Source: Verrucomicrobiota bacterium
GTDB lineage: Bacteria > Verrucomicrobiota > Verrucomicrobiia > Opitutales > Opitutaceae
Length of the DNA: 12,792 nt
Direction of reading: 5' to 3'
Assembly: GCA_023457035.1 (NCBI GenBank)
Contig: JAEWNN010000102.1
Span: 1-12,792, forward strand
Shown here: positions 6,482 through 12,792 of the stretch, in pieces
Position numbering within the stretch: the first letter of the stretch is position 1
Layout of the letters: every line of letters starts with the position of its first letter
The notes under the pieces: model-generated
Seen by the model: the letters and a program-made list of their open reading frames with translations, nothing else
Database searches by the model: none
What the model was told of the DNA's origin: nothing
Made by a program: the position numbers and the translations under genes

Positions 6482-6633
6482 CCCTCGCCGGCATTATCCT
6501 CATGTCCGTCTCCACCGGGACGGTGCTCGTGGTCTTCACGTGGTGCCTCTGGCGCGTGCTCCGCGCCCACCGCGCGCCCGGCGAACTCGCCAAGGTCGAG
6601 CCCGTGGGCGAAGCCCAGGTCGACCAGCGTTAG
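6478..6633 (+). CDS. MetS-like small subunit of NSS transporter
   Basis: A 51-residue protein starting at the ATGA overlap with the transporter stop, so it is translationally coupled to it. It has one membrane helix (about residues 4-26, AGIILMSVSTGTVLVVFTWCLWRVL) followed by a short hydrophilic tail. This matches the small one-helix subunits that accompany NSS transporters such as MetS with MetP (methionine/alanine import family small subunit, MaAIMP_sms), which are needed for transport in Corynebacterium. Recognition rests on size, topology, position and overlap, not on a strong sequence motif. It is short enough to be missed by gene callers. Confidence 0.75.
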   Translation: MTLAGIILMSVSTGTVLVVFTWCLWRVLRAHRAPGELAKVEPVGEAQVDQR

Positions 6634-6637
6634 GCGC

Positions 6638-6664
6638 GGGTCGGCGACCCCGCCGGCCGGCGGG
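6638..6664. repeat. Two adjoining GC palindromes after the NSS genes
   Basis: GGGTCG-G-CGACCC (6638-6650) is a perfect 13-bp inverted repeat with a one-base centre. It overlaps by two bases a perfect 16-bp palindrome, CCCGCCGGCCGGCGGG (6649-6664). They begin 5 bp after the stop of the small subunit. No T-tract follows, so this is not a canonical terminator, though such a structure could protect or end the transcript. The GGGTCGnCG core resembles part of the hairpin between ppk1 and the response regulator. Confidence 0.6.
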
Positions 6665-6782
6665 AGCCGGCCCGCGATCCATCGCTTTGTTACGGTCGGG
6701 TGAACTCCGGCGGCGCCGCGCTGTCGTTGCATCGTTTGCGCTTCGCAACGCCGCTTCCGCCACCTACCGTCCGCCTGCCGCC
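6665..6782 (+). promoter_or_regulatory. Upstream region of ppk1
   Basis: The ppk1 promoter presumably lies here, but I find no convincing -35/-10 pair. A 6-bp inverted pair CGTTGC...GCAACG flanks a 14-nt loop near 6727-6753. No Shine-Dalgarno sequence and no Pho-box-like direct repeats are visible. Confidence 0.25.
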
Positions 6783-8921
6783 ATGCCACGCTCCCGCAAG
6801 TCCTCCGCTGCGCCCAACCCGCCGAGAACGCCGCCCGCGCCCCCGGCCCGGGCCCCGTTCTTCAACCGCGAGCTGAGCTGGCTGGCCTTCAACCGCCGCG
6901 TGCTCGAGCAGGCGTGGAGCAACCGTCATCCCCTCCTCGAACGCCTCAAGTTCCTCGCCATCGTCAGCTCCAACCTCGACGAGTTCTTCGAGATCCGCGT
7001 CGCCGGCCTCATCCAGCAGGTCGACTCCGACATCGTCGAGCTCGGTCTCGACGGCCTCGGCGCCCGCGAGCAACTCCGCCGCATCCACCTCGTCGTGGCC
7101 TCGCAGGTCGAGGAGCAGTACCGCTGCTGGCACCAGCACCTCGTGCCCGCCCTGCGCCGCGAGAACATCGTCTTCAAGACCGGGCCCGAGCTCACCCGCG
7201 CCGAGCTCGCCTGGGCCCGCCGCTATTTCCGCGACCAGATCTACCCGGTCCTCACCCCGCTCGCCGTCGACGCCTCCCACCCGTTCCCGCAGCTCGGCAA
7301 CAAGTCGCTCAACATCGTCGTCACCGTCGACAATCCCGACACCCCCGACAACGAGGGCTTCCTCGCCATCCTGCCAGTGCCCCGGATCCTGCCGCGCGTG
7401 GTCCGCATCGCGCCCGGCGCCCGCGGCCCGCAGCGCTACATCTTCCTCACCGAGATCATCAAGCTCTGCGCCGAGCAGCTCTTCGCCGGCTACCGTATCC
7501 ACGGTGCCTTCGCCTTCCGCGTCACCCGCAACAGCGATCTCTACATCGACGAGGAGGAGGCCGAGAACCTGCTCAAGCGCATCGAGGACGAGTTGCGCAA
7601 CCTGCGCCGCGGCGCCGCCGTGCGCCTCGAGATCGAGGACGGGGTCGACGACCACACCTTCGAGCGCCTCACCGACCACCTCGGACTCGCCCGCGAGTAC
7701 GTCTTCCGCATCAACGGCCCGCTCAACCTCCTGCGCCTCTTCGGCGTCTACGACCTCATCGAACGCCCCGACCTCAAGTATCCGCCGCTCTGTGCCCACC
7801 CCGGGCCGCTCCAGCTCTCCGGCGAGCCCGTCTTCTCCGCCCTGGCGCAACGCGACATCCTCCTGCATCACCCGTACGACGCCTTCGACCCCGTCGTCGC
7901 CTTCGTCCAGCACGCCGCCCGCGATCCGCAGGTCTTCGCGATCAAGCAGACGCTCTACCGCACCAGCGGCGACTCCCCGATCGTCCACGCCCTCATCGAG
8001 GCCGCGCAGAACGGCAAACAGGTCACCGCGCTGGTCGAGCTCAAGGCCCGGTTCGACGAAGCGAACAACATCCAGTGGGCCCGCCAGCTTGAGGAAGCCG
8101 GCGTGCACGTCGTCTATGGCGTCGTCGGCCTGAAAATCCACTGCAAGTGCTGCCTGGTCGTCCGCCGCGAGGAGGACGGGATGCGCCACTACGCCCACCT
8201 GGGCACCGGCAACTACAACCCGAAGACCGCGCGCATCTACACCGACTTCAGCCTCTTCACCGCCCGCGACTCCCTCACCGCCGAGGTCGCCTACCTCTTC
8301 AACGTCCTCACCGGCTTCGTCCGCGAGCCGCGCTTCCGGCACCTGCTCGTCGCCCCCTACAACCTGCACGACCGGATCCAGGCACTGATCCTCGCCGAGA
8401 CCGAGGCCGCGCGCGCCGGCCGGCCCGCGCGCATCATCGCCAAGATGAACAGCCTGGTCGATCGCGTCACGATTGAGAACCTCTACGCCGCCTCGCGCGC
8501 CGGGGTGCAGATCGACCTCATCGTCCGCGGTATCTGCTGCCTGGTTCCCGGCGTGCGCGGCCTCAGCGACAACATCCGCGTGCGCTCCATCGTCGGCCGC
8601 TTCCTCGAGCACGCCCGCGCCTACTTTTTCGAGAACCATGGCGGCGAACCGCGCGTCCTCCTCGGCAGCGCCGACTGGATGCCGCGCAACTTCTTCCGCC
8701 GGGTGGAGGTCGTCTTCCCGCTGGCCGAGCCCGCGCTGCGCCAACGGGTGCTGCAGGAGGTGCTCCAAGTCCAGCTCCAGGATACGGAGAACGCCCGCGA
8801 GCTCCGCCCCGACGGCAACTACGCGCCGGTCGAGCGCAGCGCGGCCCAGCCCGTGCTCGCCTCGCAGGACCACTTTCTGGCCGACGCGTCCCGCCGACTC
8901 CTGCGCAACGACGAAGCCTGA
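6783..8921 (+). CDS. ppk1: Polyphosphate kinase 1
   Basis: Polyphosphate kinase transfers the gamma phosphate of ATP reversibly to inorganic polyphosphate. The protein has 712 residues (E. coli Ppk 688), and all domains appear present: the N-terminal domain with FFNRELSWLAFNRRVLEQA and NLDEFFEIRVAGL, the head domain, and two phospholipase-D-like C domains. FAIKQTLYRTSGDSPIV and ALVELKARFDEANN are typical ATP-site segments. The autophosphorylated histidine is H453 in KIHCK, and the second conserved histidine is H610 in RFLEHARAYFF. HLGTGNYNPKTARIYTDFSLF is also conserved. I chose the ATG at 6783 just before a Pro/Ala-rich, probably disordered, 25-residue leader; the domain proper begins near residue 26. 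No Shine-Dalgarno. It stands alone, convergent with the response regulator; no ppx is visible. Confidence 0.97.
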   Translation: MPRSRKSSAAPNPPRTPPAPPARAPFFNRELSWLAFNRRVLEQAWSNRHPLLERLKFLAIVSSNLDEFFEIRVAGLIQQVDSDIVELGLDGLGAREQLRRIHLVVASQVEEQYRCWHQHLVPALRRENIVFKTGPELTRAELAWARRYFRDQIYPVLTPLAVDASHPFPQLGNKSLNIVVTVDNPDTPDNEGFLAILPVPRILPRVVRIAPGARGPQRYIFLTEIIKLCAEQLFAGYRIHGAFAFRVTRNSDLYIDEEEAENLLKRIEDELRNLRRGAAVRLEIEDGVDDHTFERLTDHLGLAREYVFRINGPLNLLRLFGVYDLIERPDLKYPPLCAHPGPLQLSGEPVFSALAQRDILLHHPYDAFDPVVAFVQHAARDPQVFAIKQTLYRTSGDSPIVHALIEAAQNGKQVTALVELKARFDEANNIQWARQLEEAGVHVVYGVVGLKIHCKCCLVVRREEDGMRHYAHLGTGNYNPKTARIYTDFSLFTARDSLTAEVAYLFNVLTGFVREPRFRHLLVAPYNLHDRIQALILAETEAARAGRPARIIAKMNSLVDRVTIENLYAASRAGVQIDLIVRGICCLVPGVRGLSDNIRVRSIVGRFLEHARAYFFENHGGEPRVLLGSADWMPRNFFRRVEVVFPLAEPALRQRVLQEVLQVQLQDTENARELRPDGNYAPVERSAAQPVLASQDHFLADASRRLLRNDEA

Positions 8922-9162
8922 CCGGTCGCCGGCGGCACTTCGCCGCAACGAGCCCAAGGCTCCGCTTCCGCGGCAGTGCCCGCCCGGCCCGAGCGTTCGC
9001 CGGCGGAGAGTCCGGGCTTCCACGCGTGTCCCGCGTCGGCTCGGCACCAGCGCCGTTTTCGGAATTCTGAAGCCGGCCGAGGCGAGACCGGCACCTCTGG
9101 CCGGGGTCGCCGCCCCCGGCTACGGCGGAACGCAAATCGCTCCAGCCGCGACGTCCCTTGCT
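8922..9162. other. Convergent ppk1/response-regulator spacer
   Basis: These 241 bp hold no credible gene. Visible items are a 5-bp hairpin CGGCG/CGCCG just after the ppk1 stop, a CCGTTTTCGGAATTCT motif at 9053-9068 that recurs at 3562-3579, and a strong GC hairpin system at 9073-9120. No T-tract terminator is present for either gene. Confidence 0.5.
9073..9120. repeat. Alternative GC hairpins between convergent genes
   Basis: CCGGCCGAGG (9073-9082) pairs with 9094-9104 (CCTC, one bulged T, GGCCGG), giving ten pairs. GCCGGGG (9100-9106) pairs perfectly with CCCCGGC (9114-9120) around a 7-nt loop. The two stems share 9100-9104 and so exclude one another. They lie between two converging stops, where a bidirectional end-of-transcript structure would be useful, but neither side has a T-tract. 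The GGGTCGCCG core recalls the palindrome at 6638-6650, so this may also be a dispersed REP-like element. Confidence 0.45.
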
Positions 9163-9570
9163 TCAGGCCGTCGGCGCCGCGGTGGCCGACGCCGCGCCGG
9201 TCAACTCCTGCACGACCTTGAGCAGCTCCTGCGGCATGAACGGTTTCGACAGCACGCGGTCGGCGCCGATCTTCTTGGCCATCGAGAGGTACATGTTCTG
9301 GTCGAGGCGCCCGCCACCGGACATCGCGATGATCTTCACCGGGGTCTGGTTGCGACGGAACTCCTGGATGGTCTCGATGCCTTCCTTATCGGGCATGATC
9401 AGATCGGTGATCAGGAGCGCGGCCGGCTTCTGCGTGAACAGACGCACCGCCTCGTTGCCATTGCGCGCCTCGGAAACCTCGTAACCGGCTTTCACCAGCA
9501 CACGCTTGAGCAACATGCGGACCTGGTCGTCATCGTCCGCCACTAGGATATGGATCGCATTCGCGCTCAT
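9163..9570 (-). CDS. Single-domain response regulator (CheY-like receiver)
   Basis: A 135-residue receiver domain with no output domain. All receiver landmarks are present: the acidic cluster ADDDD (residues 11-15), phospho-acceptor D56 in LLITDLIMPDKEG, S84 in IIAMSGGG (switch position) and K109 in LSKPF. A short Ala/Thr tail follows. The start at 9570 gives MSANAIHILVADDDD, with the first beta strand at the right distance; longer upstream readings would add a non-conserved leader. It is last in the minus-strand series after ribF, with a 117-bp gap that suggests its own promoter. No histidine kinase is nearby, so the partner is unknown. Such orphan receivers relay phosphate or bind partners directly; which applies here cannot be said. 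Confidence 0.93.
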   Translation of the reverse strand: MSANAIHILVADDDDQVRMLLKRVLVKAGYEVSEARNGNEAVRLFTQKPAALLITDLIMPDKEGIETIQEFRRNQTPVKIIAMSGGGRLDQNMYLSMAKKIGADRVLSKPFMPQELLKVVQELTGAASATAAPTA

Positions 9571-9580
9571 CGTTCTGATG

Positions 9581-9595
9581 CTGGGCTGGGCTGGG
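9581..9595. repeat. CTGGG triple tandem repeat in 5' leader
   Basis: Three perfect CTGGG pentamers lie 11-25 bp upstream of the response regulator ATG (minus strand reads CCCAG three times). It is a very short array that could vary in copy number; nothing else supports a function. Confidence 0.4.
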
Positions 9596-9617
9596 TTGAG
9601 CTGAAGGGAATCCCGCC

Positions 9618-9645
9618 ATAATCGGGTACGCGACGGGAAAATTAA
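9618..9645 (-). promoter_or_regulatory. Possible promoter of the response regulator
   Basis: On the minus strand TTAATT (9645-9640) and GATTAT (9623-9618) are separated by 16 bp, about 50 bp before the ATG. They match the sigma-70 boxes at 3 of 6 and 4 of 6 positions. The region is the most AT-rich in the neighbourhood, which is the main reason to list it. Confidence 0.3.
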
Positions 9646-9687
9646 CCGGAAAACGTCGCGTGAGCCCGAATGTCCCAAGCCGGCCGC

Positions 9688-10647
9688 TCAGACCCGGTTG
9701 TCGAGAAACTCCGCCGCCGCCGCGCAATCCACCGCAATCTGCGCGCGCAATGCCGCCAGATCGGCAAATCTCCGCTCCGGCCGCAAGAAATGCAGCCACT
9801 CCACCAACAGCGGAGTGCCCTCCCCCCAGGGGCATTCTCCAAGCACATGGACCTCAAGCAACGGTCGGCCGGCGGCCTCGACCGTCGGCCGCACCCCGTA
9901 GTTGGCCACCCCGGGCCGCCCGGTCTCCCGCGCCGCGTCCTGTGGCCGGACACGGACTGCGTACACACCCGCCGCCGGAGCGCATTCCGGCTCCCACCCG
10001 AGATTGAGCGTGGGAAAGCCGATGGTGCGCCCAAGCCGCCGGCCCGGCTGCACCGTCCCGAAAGCGAAATAGGCGTAGCCCAGCAGCGCGTTGACCGCCG
10101 CCATCTCGCCCGCAGCCACATGGGCGCGGATGCGGGTGCTGCTGATCGGCTCACCGTCCAGATTGATGCGCGGCGCGCTGAACACGCTCACGCCCACCTC
10201 GCGCCCGGCACGCACCAGGCTGGCGGCATCGCCGCGCCGGCCGGCCCCGTACCGCCAGTTCTCGCCGACGTACAAGGCGTGAAGGTTCGGCAGAGCTGCG
10301 CGCAGCCGCGGCAGAAAGTCCTCGGCCGCCACCGCGGCGAACTCGCGGGTGAAGGGCTCCTCGACGACGAAGTCGACCCCGAGCCGCTGTTGCAGAAACC
10401 ACGCCTTCAACTCCACCGGCATGAGCAGCCGCACCGGATTCTCAGGACGGAAAAGCCGGCTCGGATGCGGATCGAAGGTCAGCACGCCGGCCAGGCCGCC
10501 CTCGCGCCGCGCGGAATGCTGCGCCGACTCGATCACCGCCTGATGGCCCAGATGCACGCCATCGAACATGCCGATGGCCAGATGCAGCGGCCGCGCGGGC
10601 AGCCGCACGGCGGCGAGCGAGCGGAAGAGCTGCGGAGCGGAGGTCAT
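9688..10647 (-). CDS. ribF: Bifunctional riboflavin kinase / FAD synthetase
   Basis: RibF converts riboflavin to FMN and then adenylates FMN to FAD. The protein has 319 residues, the usual length. The N-terminal FAD-synthetase half (about 1-185) shows GMFDGVHLGHQAVI, TFDPHPSRLF and ISSTRIR, all nucleotidyltransferase-fold motifs. The C-terminal riboflavin-kinase barrel shows RTIGFPTLNL, GVYAVRV, GVANYGVRPTV and LEVHVLGE with the catalytic Glu, then the usual helical end (RFADLAALRAQIAVDCAAAAEFL). I chose the ATG at 10647, 22 bp after the truB stop, because upstream codons are Arg-rich read-through. It belongs to the rbfA-nrnA-truB-ribF run, a widespread arrangement. No Shine-Dalgarno is seen and no FMN riboswitch is possible in the 22-bp gap. 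Confidence 0.97.
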   Translation of the reverse strand: MTSAPQLFRSLAAVRLPARPLHLAIGMFDGVHLGHQAVIESAQHSARREGGLAGVLTFDPHPSRLFRPENPVRLLMPVELKAWFLQQRLGVDFVVEEPFTREFAAVAAEDFLPRLRAALPNLHALYVGENWRYGAGRRGDAASLVRAGREVGVSVFSAPRINLDGEPISSTRIRAHVAAGEMAAVNALLGYAYFAFGTVQPGRRLGRTIGFPTLNLGWEPECAPAAGVYAVRVRPQDAARETGRPGVANYGVRPTVEAAGRPLLEVHVLGECPWGEGTPLLVEWLHFLRPERRFADLAALRAQIAVDCAAAAEFLDNRV

Positions 10648-10669
10648 GCGGTGCCGCGCCCTGGGTCGG

Positions 10670-11401
10670 TCACACCGCGTGCGTCGGCGCGACCTGGTGC
10701 GGCGCAAGCAGCTGTTTCTGCAGGTCGGCGGCCGGCAACGTCATGAACGCCTCCAGGCCGATCGCCTGCTCGACGCGCAGCGCGCCGCTGGCGGTGCGCC
10801 GCAGCGCGCTCAGGTGCGCCCCGCAGCCGAGCTTCTGGCCGATGTCGTGCGCGATGGTGCGCACGTAGGTACCCTTCGAGCACCGCACGCGGAACCGCAC
10901 CTTCGGCAGCTCGAGCGAGAGCACCTCGATCGCCATGATCCGGATGAAACGCGGCTCCCGGTCGATCTCCTCCCCCTTGCGCGCCATCTTGTAGAGCGGC
11001 ACCCCGTCGACCTTGATCGCCGAGAACATCGGCGGGGTCTGGTACTGGTCGCCGCGGAAGGTCTGCATCACGGCCTCGATCTTCGCGCGGTCCAGGTCGG
11101 CCGGCACGGGGCGCGTCTCGACGACCTCGCCCTCGGCGTCCTGCGAGTTGGTCACCACGCCGAGGGTCATCTCGCCCTCGTACTCCTTGTCGCCGCTCAT
11201 CAGATACTGCGAGAGGCGCGTGGACTTGCCGACCAGCACCAGCAGCAGGCCGGTGGCCATCGGATCGAGTGTGCCAGCGTGGCCGACACGCTTCTGTTGC
11301 AGCTTGCCGCGGATGCGGGCGACGACGTCGTGCGACGTGTAGTCGGTGGGTTTGTCGATCAGCAGAACGCCGTCGAATTCGTTGCGGGGGGCGAGACTCA
11401 T
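10670..11401 (-). CDS. truB: tRNA pseudouridine(55) synthase TruB
   Basis: TruB makes pseudouridine 55 in the T-loop of tRNAs. The protein has 243 residues: motif GVLLIDKPTDYTSHDVV, then GHAGTLDPMATGLL with catalytic D46, the conserved FSAIKVDGVPLYKMARKGEEI segment, and SKGTYVRTIAHDIGQKLGCGAHLSALRRTASG. It stops soon after EQAIGLEAFMTLP, so it lacks the C-terminal PUA-like domain of E. coli TruB (314 residues); short forms of this kind are common in other phyla and no frame disruption is visible. Its ATG overlaps the TGA of nrnA (ATGA), so the two are translationally coupled. The open frame continues further upstream antiparallel to no gene but within nrnA in another frame; the ATG at 11401 is the real start by homology. 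Confidence 0.97.
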   Translation of the reverse strand: MSLAPRNEFDGVLLIDKPTDYTSHDVVARIRGKLQQKRVGHAGTLDPMATGLLLVLVGKSTRLSQYLMSGDKEYEGEMTLGVVTNSQDAEGEVVETRPVPADLDRAKIEAVMQTFRGDQYQTPPMFSAIKVDGVPLYKMARKGEEIDREPRFIRIMAIEVLSLELPKVRFRVRCSKGTYVRTIAHDIGQKLGCGAHLSALRRTASGALRVEQAIGLEAFMTLPAADLQKQLLAPHQVAPTHAV

Positions 11402-12402
11402 CGGGACTTGAGGGCGGCGACGCGGGCGAGCGTCTCGGCCAGGGCAGCGAGGAGCCGGGGCTGCACCACGGCGAGGGGCTCCTTCGGGTTGAGGCCGGCG
11501 GCGCAGGCGTGCCCGCCGCCGCCGAACTGGGCGGCGACGCGGTCGAGCCGCAGCGAGGGGTCCTTGCCGCGCAGGCTGCCCTTGGTCATGCCGGCGCGCT
11601 CCTCGAGCAGCACGCCGATGTCGACGCCGTCGATGGCACGGGCGTAGTCGACGAGCCCCTCCGTGTCCTCGGCGGTGGTGCCCGTCTGCTCGAAGATGCC
11701 CAGCGGCAGGATGCCGACGCAGACGCGCCCGCCGCATTCGAGCCGCAGCGACGAGAGGAAATGCTGGAGCAGCTTCATCCGGCCGAAGGACTCGCGTTCG
11801 TAGATGTGGTAGCCGGCCTCGACCGGCTCGGCGCCGCAGGCGATCAACCGTCCGACAAGTTCGAACACGCGGGCGGTGGTCGACGCGTGGCGGAACTGGC
11901 CGGTGTCGGTGATGATGCCGGCGTAGAGGGCCTTGGCGGTGACATCGTCGATCGGCAGTTCGAGATCGAAGGCCATGCCGGCGATGATCTCGGCGGTGGC
12001 GGCGGCCTGCGTGTCGACGATGTTCTCCTCCGCGCCATGGTTGGAGCCGAGGTGGTGATCGACGTTGAGGATCGGATGCGGGAACCGGGCGGCGAGCTTC
12101 GGTCCGACGCGCGCGAGGTCGGCGCAGTCGACGAGCACCGCCGCGAAGTCGCCGGCGGGGAGCGTGTCGGCCGTGTAGAAGGTGTGCTCCGGGGCGAGGT
12201 AGGCCAGGCGGCGCGGGACGGGGTCGCCGTTGGCGCAGAGCGCCTCGATGCCGCGGGCGGCGAGCAGGCGGGCGATGGCGATCTGCGAGCCGATGCAATC
12301 GCCATCGGGTCGTGCGTGCCCGATCACGACGACGCGCTTGCCGTCGAGGCGCGGGAGCGCCTGGGCGAAACGCGGGGCGAGTGCGGGGAAGAAGCGCGGC
12401 AT
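11398..12402 (-). CDS. nrnA: DHH/DHHA1 phosphoesterase, NrnA type
   Basis: NrnA-type enzymes degrade very short RNA oligonucleotides (nanoRNA) and dephosphorylate 3'-phosphoadenosine 5'-phosphate, with Mn2+ in the active site. The protein has 334 residues. DHH domain: GHARPDGDCIGS (residues about 28-39), VDCAD, the DHH signature in NVDHHLGSNHGA, and GIITDTGQFRHAST. DHHA1 domain: EERAGMTKGSLRGKD and the substrate-binding QFGGGGHACAAGL. All metal-ligand motifs appear intact. The ATG at 12402 lies 13 bp after the rbfA stop. The position between rbfA and truB is a recurrent one in bacteria and fits a role in RNA turnover alongside ribosome and tRNA maturation. No Shine-Dalgarno is visible. Confidence 0.95.
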   Translation of the reverse strand: MPRFFPALAPRFAQALPRLDGKRVVVIGHARPDGDCIGSQIAIARLLAARGIEALCANGDPVPRRLAYLAPEHTFYTADTLPAGDFAAVLVDCADLARVGPKLAARFPHPILNVDHHLGSNHGAEENIVDTQAAATAEIIAGMAFDLELPIDDVTAKALYAGIITDTGQFRHASTTARVFELVGRLIACGAEPVEAGYHIYERESFGRMKLLQHFLSSLRLECGGRVCVGILPLGIFEQTGTTAEDTEGLVDYARAIDGVDIGVLLEERAGMTKGSLRGKDPSLRLDRVAAQFGGGGHACAAGLNPKEPLAVVQPRLLAALAETLARVAALKSR

Positions 12403-12415
12403 GGCGGCGGTCGGC

Positions 12416-12787
12416 TCAAGCCGGCGGCGGAGTGGGTTTCGCCTCGGTCGGGGCGGGGCCGATCTCGTCGAGCAGGCGCAGGACGCGCTCGGCGCGGTCG
12501 GGCGACTCGTCGTGGATGAACTCGAGCTTGGGCAGATAGCGCAGTTGGACGTAGCGGCGCAGGTGCTCGCTGATCAGCGAGACCTTGCTGCGCAACCACT
12601 TCAGGCCACGGACCGGGTCGGCCTCCTTCTTCAGGAGCGAGAAATAGACCTTGGCGGTGCGAAGATCGGACGCGATCTCGACGCCGGTGATGGTGTAGAG
12701 CACCGCGTCCTGCCCGCACTTGGTGTGCAGCACGTGGCTGATCTCACGCTGCAGCAGTTCGTTGATGCGGACGGTGCGGTTGGACAT
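12416..12787 (-). CDS. rbfA: Ribosome-binding factor A
   Basis: RbfA is a KH-like protein that binds the immature 30S subunit and assists 16S rRNA 5'-end maturation, notably in the cold. The protein has 123 residues, a normal length. The N-terminus MSNRTVRINELLQREISHVL, the central strand AKVYFSLL and the closing helix region LRYLPKLEFIHDESPDRAERVLRLLDEI are all typical. The last dozen residues (PAPTEAKPTPPPA) are a Pro-rich tail. The ATG at 12787 is 5 bp from the window edge, so its leader cannot be examined. It is the first visible gene of the minus-strand cluster; infB, which usually precedes rbfA, should lie just outside. Confidence 0.96.
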   Translation of the reverse strand: MSNRTVRINELLQREISHVLHTKCGQDAVLYTITGVEIASDLRTAKVYFSLLKKEADPVRGLKWLRSKVSLISEHLRRYVQLRYLPKLEFIHDESPDRAERVLRLLDEIGPAPTEAKPTPPPA

Positions 12788-12792
12788 GGCGA

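Noticed and set aside
4594..6633. Long open frame in +1 through the NSS transporter
   Set aside because: Its translation is Arg/Pro/His-rich and overlaps the clearly conserved transporter in another frame. Only its last 51 codons, from the ATG at 6478, look like a real small gene.
6690..9047. A 785-codon open frame antisense to ppk1
   Set aside because: The frame is open only because GC-rich codons in ppk1 leave few stops on the other strand. Its translation is acidic low-complexity sequence (Glu/Asp/Gly/Val) with no domain, while ppk1 is complete in the opposite direction.
8922..9162. Rho-independent terminator between ppk1 and the response regulator
   Set aside because: Stable hairpins exist, but none is followed by a T-rich run on either strand, so a canonical terminator cannot be claimed.
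10670..11401. TruB truncated by mutation
   Set aside because: The missing C-terminal PUA-like domain could suggest damage, but the catalytic domain is complete, the end is clean with a normal 22-bp gap to ribF, and no PUA-like remnant occurs in another frame.

Overview
The window is high-GC bacterial chromosome, most likely from a Verrucomicrobiota lineage such as Opitutaceae. The grounds are the very high GC, a GxxExxY-type gene flanked by CACAGAT repeats, palindromic GC-rich intergenic elements, the near absence of Shine-Dalgarno sequences, and the gene repertoire. The lineage call is inference from composition and style; no marker gene proves it.

Region 1 (1-2863, + strand) is the tail of an ABC export operon: the last 37 codons of one FtsX/MacB-type permease, a second permease, and a HlyD/DevB-type membrane fusion protein. 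An ATPase gene is expected to the left of the window. Two copies of an inverted-repeat element, built from CACAGAT-like heptamers spaced exactly 10 bp apart, sit in the two gene junctions. The first copy (131-554) carries a PD-(D/E)XK-like GxxExxY gene. The second (1747-1836) is a 90-bp version without that gene. A different palindromic element with a perfect 19-bp hairpin lies in frame inside the HlyD gene.

Region 2 (2873-4730, - strand) has a secreted small protein of unknown function and, upstream of it, an LptF/LptG-family lipopolysaccharide export permease. Region 3 (4838-8921, + strand) has an NSS-family sodium:solute symporter with an overlapping 51-aa one-helix partner (MetS-like), followed by polyphosphate kinase ppk1.

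Region 4 (9163-12787, - strand, convergent with ppk1) is a classic translation/RNA-maturation cluster transcribed right to left: rbfA, nrnA (DHH/DHHA1 oligoribonuclease/pAp phosphatase), truB and ribF, then an orphan single-domain response regulator. infB is expected just off the right edge.

Most of the window is conserved housekeeping DNA. The unusual part is region 1, where mobile-looking repeats have colonised an export operon at both gene junctions and inside a coding sequence. There is no gene-free stretch longer than about 240 bp, and I see no tRNA, rRNA, CRISPR array or classical insertion sequence.
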